Below, piece after piece: positions 55,292-64,000 of a DNA stretch of 64,000 bases. The stretch is from Linum tenue (taxonomy: Eukaryota; Streptophyta; Magnoliopsida; Malpighiales; Linaceae). The first letter of the stretch is position 1. Every line of letters begins with the position of its first letter. A program made the translations under genes and the position numbers. Location: contig CAMGYJ010000011.1 of assembly GCA_946122785.1 (NCBI GenBank), positions 41,566,513 to 41,630,512 on the forward strand. The letters are read 5' to 3'. Under the pieces are notes generated by a model, which was not told where the DNA came from, did not search any database, and saw nothing but the letters and a program-made list of their open reading frames with translations.

Positions 55292-58200
55292 TTATACCAT
55301 TCTGGTCAGTGGCGTCCCATTTTTCTGATGCAAAATTCTTTCAGCGGGAGCTATGGTTTGTGGCATTGTCATACCAACCGAGACAATGATCTCTGTGTCA
55401 AAGATGGCAAAACATTTCGTTAACATATGACGCGCAAGTAACAATGATCAGAATGAAGTAACAAATGGAGGACAATATGAAAGAAACACTCCTGTTGCAT
55501 ATATATCCTGAAACTCTTAACAGAATCACATAGCTCAGAGAGTTGAGGATAAGGCGGTCTGACCTATTCCTTCCCTAATTGACAGGTTTGGTCTGATAAT
55601 ATCTTTCGAGTTGACCAGAAAAATGTCTCCAATATATAAATGGTTTGTTGGAACATAAACGCTGCACAGCTCTTCATCACCATCTTCTCTCTGGATGAAG
55701 CAAACCACATCGTCAGGAACTTGTGTGGATACTCTATTAAAGCCTTTCGGACAGCATTTGAAAAAGGATGAATATTTCTAATTCTTGTACTTGCACTGTT
55801 GCACATGAGTTAACATAGTGAGAAAGTTAAAATGGTCCGCCAAGAAGATTCGCAAGAACTATAAATTTTATCAGTCTACACCCTTCACAGTGACATACGG
55901 AAAACAGATTTCGCTATCTCACATCCTTACTACCATGGTTTATCATTTAGAGGCATGCGTTAAAATTGGGACTACTTGATAGAATTTTAAACCAGTTACC
56001 AACCACAGAGCTCCTATAAAAAAGTGTGTTAAATATTTACCTGAAGGAGAACAGTGGATGTGATGAAGCCAAATGCATATTCCCCTTGCCGTGGATGACG
56101 GATGATTGCCACCTCTTTAAATGCAGTAGTATTTTGGTCTGCGATTAAAAAGGTCACCAAAGTTAAATGAAATGTTACCCAATTACTTATTCAAGGGTAG
56201 TCACGAAAATATCTCAGTGAATTCACTAGTTCTAAAATGCATTCTTTTATAGGTACTCACAGCACAAGCCAACGAAGTCAAATGAAATATTACCCAATTA
56301 CTAAGTCAAGGATAACCAATTATGTCTCCTAAACCTCTGCATTCTATTACGAGAAATGAAAAGGAAATAGCAAAATGTAGGCATCACAGATCCTTCGTTC
56401 AAATGGGAAGGCCTATGTCCTTTTTCCTTCACAAGCGTTTCAAAGTAACATTCTTATTTTGGTAGATCAAATAACATTCATCTAGAGAATTACCAGGAGA
56501 AATAGCTGCACTGAGTTGCTTGGAGGCTGAATATAAGTGCTTCACAAATGGCATTTGCTTTATGAGCCATTCACCAAGCCAGAATACAGTGGCACCAAAC
56601 CATGATGAAGCAAATATCCCCACAAAGAATATGAAAAGTAGTGACGTAATAAATCCAAGGCCTGTTTCAAAAACAGTGGTATATATCAGTAGCGGATAGA
56701 ATAGAAGGAACAAGTTAAGGTAATACTTCAATCAGTTGCACAAATTTACAGACAAGAATGACTCAGCATGATCAAAAATCTAATCACAATAAAGAGAAAT
56801 GCAAGGATCTCAGCAAAGAATTGGTGAGTGGTCGATTAAATATCTTCAAGAAGGCATGAATTTAATGGTTGCAATAGAAACTCCAACAGAGGTCAGAACG
56901 TTTTTAGAGATCTTTGTATTGCTTGTGTAGGATCAACTAGCACTAGAGAGATACTAAAAACTATCCAATTGCCTAGAAAGTAATGTGGCTACAATATGAC
57001 GATGGACTTTGAAAAGTTTGGAAACAGCTGCTAATATCAGCATGAATATTCAAGGTTGAGCAATGCTGTAGACAGGACTTTGACACCTTTATCTTCGCAT
57101 TAGAAGTTCAACCTGTCTGGTGGTAACCAGAACCATTGGGGGAGGGAGTCCAGTAGGTTATCCCATATTATAAATTAGCTTTTAGGTTAGTTTTTCTCTT
57201 GAGACACATATTTTTTGTATGAAATGTCTGGGAAATAAACTGATTGGGATTGTTTAAAGAACTTTAAGTTTTGAAATAGGGACAGGTCATGTGGTGATAA
57301 GGACCAAATATCCATGTAGAATGGAAATGCTAGTCTATGGTGACAGTTCTTTGCCAAACCTTAGATATCTACTATAGACCCTAAAGTTTAAAGACATAGA
57401 AACAGCAAAACTGCTCTGTACCAGGTAACAGAGTATGACTCGGGGGAAAACTCTAGTAAATAATTCTTACCAAATATATCAACGCCAAGTTGTTCATATA
57501 TTGGACTAAAGAAGCTGTCCACAAACTCAATGAACCACCATGTGACTAAGAATGTCACAGCTACTGGAAATAGAACAATGCTGCAATTTTCACAGACTCA
57601 AATAGCATCAGACGAGGCAAGGAAACTGAACAAAATCAGAGATGAAAGAAGATAATCAAATAAAAACCTGAAAGAGAAGCTTTTTCTTACCATCCAGTCA
57701 TGAACTTCTTGGAGACCCAACTTTGCAGAACAGCATAGCAAGCCTGATAAAAACTTAAAAATTGTTAAGCATGCACAACATTGGTTTCCATATAACATGC
57801 ACCAATCACTACATCAAATGCCTAGCTCATCCTTCCAAAAGGCCTCCCCCCTCACAAGTCACAACTGGATCCAGTTTCAGAAATGACATATTCTATACGA
57901 CGACATATTGGCTGATATGAATCTCCAGCCAAAAAAACCCCCAGTTTGTTTCGGGAGAGTGAAGACCCTTCAGTCACCACTCAAATTGGACCTGATCTTG
58001 AGTAATGTACTCAAATCTTGGTCCTAAGATCAATGCAACAATAACAGTGAGATGAATTCACCAGGGGAAACGACTCATCCTCCAATTTCCCTCCCATTTT
58101 CACCCCTTATTTCATCCCCATTCATCATTCATCGAGCAGGTTGACTTGCTTGCATTCCAATGGCGGAAATGGAAAAAAGGATACACTTACTAGATCCCGG

Positions 58201-58510
58201 ACCAGAGGCAAAGAACAAATTCAATTCCAATACGCCAAGCACACATGTGAGAAGAATTGTGCAGAAGCTTAGGATCAAATTGACCACAAAAGGAAGGTTT
58301 TATCGACGAGTCAACAGAGCAAAGTCCCTTTCTCCACAGGAAAAAAGACAAGTAGCGGTTGGAGAGAGTGAGTGAGCGGAGTGTTACCTTGCGAGTGGAA
58401 GAGCCAGGGGAGCTAGGAGGAGACTTGGGGACATCTTCCGAGTCGGACTCGTGGCGAGTCAGATCTTGCTTCTCCGAGCTTGACGACGACGATTCTTTAT
58501 CCGCTGCCAT
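55292..58510 (-). CDS. LCV2: COV/LIKE-COV membrane protein
   Basis: Seven exons on the minus strand: 58510-58388, 57743-57691, 57580-57471, 56661-56494, 56138-56041, 55690-55564 and 55392-55292. All have GT-AG introns, and the product is 259 residues. A Ser-rich acidic N-terminus with PKSPPSSPGSSTRK precedes ACYAVLQSWVSKKFMTG. Two transmembrane segments follow, at about 57-79 (CIVLFPVAVTFLVTWWFI) and 97-120 (GLGFITSLLFIFFVGIF). The conserved FWLGEWLIKQMPFVKHLYSA, ISP-DQNTTAFKEV and CSVYVPTNHLYIGDIFLV blocks come next. COV-family proteins act at the Golgi/endomembranes and affect vascular patterning (family knowledge). Start chosen at MAADKE because upstream codons lack conservation. The gene converges on the COG0212 pseudogene 200 bp away. 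Confidence 0.93.
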
Positions 58511-59139
58511 TCCCAACAAACCCTGAAAATCCTCCGTCCACTTGGAGCCCCTTGTCACAAATAAAACAAAATCCAGAGAACTCTCTGGCGGGGCGAACTC
58601 CCGGTGGAAATGGAGGAAATGGAAATCGGGAGTCGCCGGAGCCGACTTCTGTATATTATTTGTTTCTTCTTCTTTCAGTTGGTTGGGTAATGAGGGCTAA
58701 AAGACCGGCGGGTGGACTATGGAAGGTGAAAAGGAAGACTGGAAGTTGAAACTTGAATGAAACACATTACAATCTTTAAGGTGCTGTTTGGATGTGAATT
58801 ATCATATTCCTCTTCTCAATTATAAGTTATAACAATCCTCTTAAGAAAAAAAATCGGTCTAATTCGTATTAATGATTGGCACGATCCATAGTTATTTCCA
58901 TGATATTATAACTTATAAGAGAACTAATAACATAACTTTGGGTCGCTCACATCAAATGGATGTGTGCCAAAATTTACAAAATGACCCCTATTAACAAGGA
59001 AGTCGGGCAACACAATTGCTTTCTCTAAAAATATGAGTGATTCTAATTCCCAATTTCATTCCAAAAGACTTCCAATATGCTTTGCCAACAAGCCATGAGC
59101 ATGCTCACTATCTTTCTAGCTTTTGATGATTTCAATTGT
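58511..59139. other. COV upstream region, no further gene
   Basis: The presumed promoter and leader of the COV gene lie at about 58511-58760. The rest is AT-rich with no recognisable feature. Confidence 0.5.
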
Positions 59140-60010
59140 TGTCGAGGAATCTAGATCCAGCTCGACCCTTTTGTATCTAATTGTACCAGGTCAAATCAAG
59201 TCCTTCAGTCACGTCTTTAAGTTCAGCTCTTGTGATTGAGTAGGTGTCGAGGTTGCAGGTGAAGGCTCCCTCACATCTAACTAGTTGATCTCCCAGAATT
59301 CCTCTCGCTGCACCAGCACCTATTCGAGTGTCAACCGAGCCGTCAGTTTGAACTTGTATCCACCCGTTCCTTGGTGGCTTCCATCCAATTTGCTGGACTG
59401 TCTTTGATTTATGGTTCGGCAACAAGCTGCATCTGGCATTCTGTTGTGCTTTCTTGTTGATCTCGAGCCACGCCAGAATTTTGTGTATACAGTATTTTCT
59501 TAGAATTTTTTTCCATCCATGACTTCTTCATTCTTCTGTTTCCATAGGATCCAACAGTTGAGCTCAAAGTATGTCCTTGTCTCCTCGTCCATAAGGTTCT
59601 TGTTCAGCCATGTGTGAAAATCGACATTGTTGTTCTTCTCCTTCACTCTGTCTTTGAACCGATTCCAAATTCTTGCACTCTTGGTGCAGTTCGGCCGCGC
59701 TCCGGTAAAAAATCTCAATATCGTATTCGTTTAGAAGAGAAACAAAAATTGCGTTTTCATTATGGTCTTCGGAGGATATGATCCACTGTTATCCCGAGCA
59801 GTGGCTACAGTCACCATTCTTGGCCAGCTTTCACCTTTTCCTTTCTTTGTTTGTGAGTAGTCTCTTATGAGTTACAAGCCAGCGAAAGTGATTCATTCGG
59901 CTTGGACCTCTCTAGTTTCAAAGATCCTTCCACATTTTATCTGGTTTGTGCTCGAAGTTGCCAACGATAAGATTATAAGATGATTTCAGTCGAAATCTTC
60001 CATCCCTCTC
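59140..60010 (-). pseudogene. LINE C-terminal remnant (RNase H and upstream linker)
   Basis: Minus-strand pieces, from 5' to 3' of the element. First comes DGRFRLKSSYNLIVG with a following MNHFRWLVTHKR-like stretch (about 59990-59860). Next is [15 protein letters not shown] and [18 protein letters not shown] (59718-59500). Last is an RNase H start, WKPPRNGWIQVQTDGSVDTR, with ITRAELKDVTEGLDLTWY (59425-59177). This order is that of plant L1 LINEs. It is riddled with stops and ends abruptly within RNase H. Confidence 0.75.
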
Positions 60011-60641
60011 CATAGCCTATAGTGTAATTTTTAGGTTGGTTTGGTTGCTGAATTTGATTCATGAATTCAAGATTCCAATTTTAATTTTGATGGATTTTAT
60101 TAAGATTTATTATTTATTGATAGATGTCAAATACGCGGTTTTATAAATTTTTACTTTTTTATCCAAATTTGTGGATCGCTAGGAATTATAAACGCATAAT
60201 AATTGATTTGGTTGAAGAGACTAAGATCCATGATGGCTATTGATTCATGTAACAGATCTATCGTGTAAACAATAGACTCTTCAAATTCATAATGCAATTG
60301 ATCTATCATAAATCCTAAGACAAAAGCAAAAAAAAAATCGTAAGTTTGAGTTATATTTGGCTTTTTTGACTCACCGAAAAGGGGTTTTGCTCCAAAGGTG
60401 AGTTCTAGAAAGTCAAAAGTTTTAACTTTGACTTTTTGTGTTAATCTCCATTAGTGTAAATTTCAACACCTTAGTTAGATTATTTGTTCATTATTTTTAT
60501 ATATGTAGTTATAATTAATTAAGTAAACATTTCTATGTATTGTTTTTAAATTTGGACATAAAAAATTAACTTTAAATATGATGCACAATGATGATAACAC
60601 AATAATAGGTTCATATAGTCATAAATTCATCACATGTTTGT

Positions 60642-60805
60642 CAGATTGAGTTGTGATATCAACTACTTATCCAACTTTTGTCAGATTGAATGTGACATCA
60701 ACTGCTCAACCAACTTAAATCATAGTGAGTTGTGTCATCAGCTATTCATTCAACTTTAATCATAATAAGTTGTGTCATCAATTGTTCATCCTAACTTTCA
60801 TCTTA
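60642..60805. repeat. short tandem repeat, about 45-bp unit, four copies
   Basis: GAGTTGTGATATCAACTACT..., then GTGACATCAACTGCTC, AGTTGTGTCATCAGCTATTC and AGTTGTGTCATCAATTGTTC recur at about 45-50 bp intervals in AT-rich DNA. Non-coding. Confidence 0.65.
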
Positions 60806-61248
60806 TTATTGCAGAAGGGACCATTTCCTATTAAATGAACCATCAAACTTGACCATTATGCTCACCCACCATTAAACCTTCTTTCTGCCAAAAATCATTC
60901 AATCTTCCTTTCGTACATCGATCTAGCCACCAAAACTCTTTTGCCTTCATGGATTACCTTGGTAGAGAAGCTGATGTGAGATAAAGAGAAGCTAATGATA
61001 GAAAATGACAGCATGAGTGCCAACTTGAGCATAAACGTGTAGAGATGTTCATGATGTACGCAAACCATCCTCACCAACATCAAGCAACTTCATCTCGTGG
61101 CAGTTCATCAACATAAAAATCAGTAAGATGTAACAAGGAAGGCGGTCACATGCACTTAATGCAAGATTATCTCAACCTAAATCCAGCCTACAATGCTAGG
61201 GCCTTCACAAGGTGGCATCAGATGCCCCCACCTTATTCAACTGAGTCA

Positions 61249-62874
61249 TGAATAATGTGGTTCAGTACGATGCCTACTTCAAGCAAGGGAGAGATGTTGC
61301 AGGTCATGACTCATTATCCCCACATCAAAAGGTAATTAGTTCTTTCCGCATAAAACGAAAACTAAACCATAACAAAAATAAACTATAAAAAAGTGACATA
61401 ATGGTGATGCTGATCGAGATGTAGTATTCTCACAAAGTAATAAATCCTAGATTTGTCTATGGTTGTATTTCACGAGTCTTTTAATTGCAAATACTTTGTA
61501 ACTAATCACTTGTGTTAACAGTTAATCACGAACAAGGGCTCATAGACAACACTTTGCTAATTAAGTCATATACGAACACCAAAGCAGTGGTTTTTTGTAT
61601 TGGTGACCTAATGCCCCATATCAAATGTGCTCTAATTTTTCTCCATTAGGCTTATCATGTGCTTAAATTACTTTTCATTGAATTTCGGTTCATTTGGACT
61701 CCGTTTGGTATATGAAAACCTCTATAGTCTCTATATTTCATCTTTATGGGCCTCCAACTCGAGGTCTCTTTGGTCCATGATTTGATCCAAATTTTTCTCG
61801 AATATATTTTATAAGAAATGCACATGGATGCTCGACAAACTCTTTGGATAAGTCACGTCGAATGGGCAAGATCACTTTATTTGTGTGTCCGAGGAAATTC
61901 TGCTCGATTATCATCAATATTTATAGTTCTTAGTACTATTGTGCACTGATAGCGGAAGATACTTGTCGCCTCCTTGATCATGGTTCACAACATGGCTTTC
62001 AAGGCATGATTGGATCTATTGAATGCATGCACTGGGAGTGGAAGAACTATCGGACTGGATGGGAAGATCAATAAGTCATGTCGAATGGGTGAGAGCACTG
62101 TATTGGAGTGTCCGAGGAAATTCTGCTCGATTATCACCAATATTTATAGTGCTTAGTACTTGTTTACACTGATAACGGAAGATACTTGTCGCCTCCTTGA
62201 TCATGGTTCACAACATGGCTTTCCAGGCATGATTGGATCTATTGAATGCATGCACTGGGAGTGGAAGAATTGTCAGACTGGATGGGCAGACCAATACGCT
62301 AGGCACAAGAAGAAACCAACCATTGTCCATGAAACTGTAGAATCGTGTAACATATGAATTTAGCATGTATTCTTTGGAACACCAAAATCCAACAATGAAA
62401 TTAATACTTTGGAGTATCCACACTATTCGAGCAAGCAATATGCATGGTTTCAAAGGCGAGTTATGAGGTAAATGGTAATACGTACGGCCAATACTATTTC
62501 TTGGTTGATGGAATATACCCTGAGTAGACTACATTTGTAAAGACCATAATTAGCAATCCAAGCAACCAGAAGAAGAAGTTGTTTGCAAAGTACCAAGAGG
62601 CTTACCGCAAGGATGTTGAGAGAGCCTTCGGCATACGACAACAAAGGTGGGCCATTGTGAGAGTATCGAGTCGTTTAGGGGACGTTCATACACTTGATGA
62701 GATTATGTTAGCTTGTATTATTTTGCACAAGATGATAGTGGAAGATCAACAATACAAGTATGAGGATGATGATGATGGTCCAGTGGAGAACATTGAATAT
62801 GAGAGTAATCCAAATTTCACTTGGAATCCACATGATCATAACATTCTAACTCTTAGAGAGTACATGGCTAGATA
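61249..62874 (+). pseudogene. PIF/Harbinger-type transposase, decayed
   Basis: An early exon piece NNVVQYDAYFKQGRDVAG (61249-61330) is followed, after about 500 bp of non-coding sequence, by GESTVLEC...KFCSI. Then come RLLDHGSQHGFPGMIGSIEC with MHWEWKNCQTGWADQYARH, the DDE-domain region of plant Harbinger nucleases (Plant_tran type). The last part (62579-62874) reads KLFAKYQEAYRKDVERAFGI and DEIMLACIILHKMIVEDQQY. Stops and frameshifts break it, and the middle of the catalytic core is degraded. Confidence 0.82.
61851..62296 (+). repeat. 223-bp tandem duplication in the Harbinger transposase
   Basis: The segment from AGTCACGTCGAATGGGC (61851) is repeated from AGTCATGTCGAATGGGT (62074). Both contain GGAAATTCTGCTCGATTATC and ATTGAATGCATGCACTGGGA. 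The period of 223 is not a multiple of three, so it breaks the frame. Confidence 0.88.
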
Positions 62875-63189
62875 AAATAGGATTCACGGTCGTCCTGAAC
62901 ATCACGCATTGAGAAACGACTTGATTGAGCATTTATGGACAAACCATGAAGGGTAGTAAAAAACATTTATCGAGTTGTTCACTATGTTTTGCTTATGTAT
63001 TTCCTATGTTATATTTATGTATTTCCCAAGCAACATTTATGTATTTTATGTCCTCAATGTATTGATTTTAATAAAGAAAGTAATTTCATTACTTAATTGA
63101 GGAACTACGTTCGAAATAAATCATACATCATAAAAATCAAATTAGAACAAGAATAAACTCAAAATAAAACAATTCGCTAAAAATATTAC

Positions 63190-63720
63190 ATTTAAGGGGC
63201 ATAGTAAGAGTCATCATTTAGGCTATATGTCGATCCTCTCGAAGCATCTTGGTATGAAGCCACAAGTGTATCCTTTTGCCTATAATACCATGATCTAGTT
63301 TGAGAACTGTATTGAGAAAGATCCATATTCATTATTGTCATCTCGTGCTTGTTCTTGTCTCTTGCTTCTCTCGCGTTCCTCTCTAGCAAGTGATAACCTT
63401 ATGTGCGTGATTACATTCTCCACCAGAGTGTCCATATTACTGTTCCAACTTTCTGTACAAGAATATGAAGTTGCTCTTTTCTTCTTCTTTCTAATCCCGA
63501 CCTTCAGGACGGTGAATGACAAACAGAGTCCCACTTGCTTGAATGTCGGGACTATTAGTTTTGTCAGATGACATGTATGGTAAAGATCCATCCGTTGGTG
63601 GAATGGAGATTACAGAGACCACAAATGGTTACATGAATTTTGGAGAATGTTGCAGTATGACCCAACAATGATTGAGCTTGAAATGCTTCCCGATGTCTGT
63701 TTTGAAAAGTTGTTTCGCTC
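63190..63720 (-). pseudogene. Harbinger ORF1 (Myb/SANT-like, NAM-associated) remnant
   Basis: Minus-strand frames give GKHFKLNHCWVILQHSPKF (about 63690-63635), the usual FKF-HCW-IL--HPKW block of these proteins. Then comes KKKKRATSYSCTESWNSNMD and a basic/acidic helix (LAREERERSKRQEQARDDN). A tail RSWYYRQKDTLVASYQ ends near 63192. Together with the transposase upstream this marks one Harbinger element with the two genes convergent. Terminal repeats were not found. Confidence 0.65.
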
Positions 63721-64000
63721 ACTCAAGCTAAACAATTAAACAACATGAACTATACAATTAATTTAGAAATAAAATTAATTTTAACTATTTATGAAACAAT
63801 ACATTTACTAACCATATCAATTAGGTCTAGACATGATGGAGAGTTTGAGAAGGAGAGGCTTTTATTTTTGGGAATACAATTATTATTATTTGTGAAGAAA
63901 AGAAGAGAAGAAATTGTAGTGGTGAATAAAAGTGAAGAAACATAGCCTGTTTACAAAGAAGCATGAAAAGAAAGTTGTTGGGGGGAGGGGGACTGAAAAA
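63721..64000. other. AT/purine-rich edge of window
   Basis: No gene recognised. Probably the remaining flank or 5' part of the Harbinger element. Confidence 0.4.

Overview
The window is nuclear DNA of a flowering plant, most likely a eudicot. It has intron-rich genes with GT-AG introns and a plant tRNA-Arg, and it is dense in nested transposable elements. I cannot name the species. Three intact-looking protein genes are present: a plastid thioredoxin of the y type (29.6-31.9 kb, +), a PTB3-type polypyrimidine tract-binding protein (48.6-52.9 kb, +) and a COV/LCV-like membrane protein (55.3-58.5 kb, -). A decayed 5-formyl-THF cyclo-ligase-like (COG0212) gene lies between the last two. From memory, the Arabidopsis relatives of all four sit close together in two sister segments of chromosome 1, so these loci probably keep an ancient gene neighbourhood that has been pushed apart by transposons.

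Layout. 1-6.2 kb: no firm gene; a non-autonomous MULE (713-1828), a solo Athila-type LTR (3351-4800) and a hAT MITE (5772-6213). 6.5-22.6 kb: an old LINE on the minus strand, split by a complete 13.1-kb Athila-lineage retrotransposon (7048-20188, TSD CTCCT) and by a hAT element (21587-22535). 22.6-29.4 kb: a hAT with a transposase tail, a TIR element, and a second LINE (zinc knuckle plus RNase H) whose 3' UTR carries a MULE. 29.6-33.1 kb: thioredoxin gene, hAT copy, tRNA-Arg(ACG). 33.2-34.0 kb: long inverted repeat. 34.5-39.4 kb: a nested stack in which a MULE contains two hATs, one of which contains a second MULE carrying a captured EF-hand (CML48-like) gene. 40.4-47.7 kb: a hAT, a MULE with a palindromic minisatellite, a deleted Athila-like relic and a MITE. 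48-58.6 kb: gene island. 59-64 kb: LINE remnant and a decayed PIF/Harbinger element.

The point most worth follow-up is in the Athila element. Between pol and its 3' ORF, a roughly 330-bp spacer repeats the palindromic words of the element's own LTR (ATACCCGGTCGGGTAT and variants). It is followed by a TATA-like box and then a U-rich splice acceptor just before the 3' ORF start, so it looks like an internal LTR-like promoter. The LTRs are nearly identical (about 13 differences by eye), so the insertion is young. Yet the coding region carries a stop in gag-pol, a frameshift, an altered protease motif, an 877-bp tandem duplication in RT and a frameshift in the 3' ORF.
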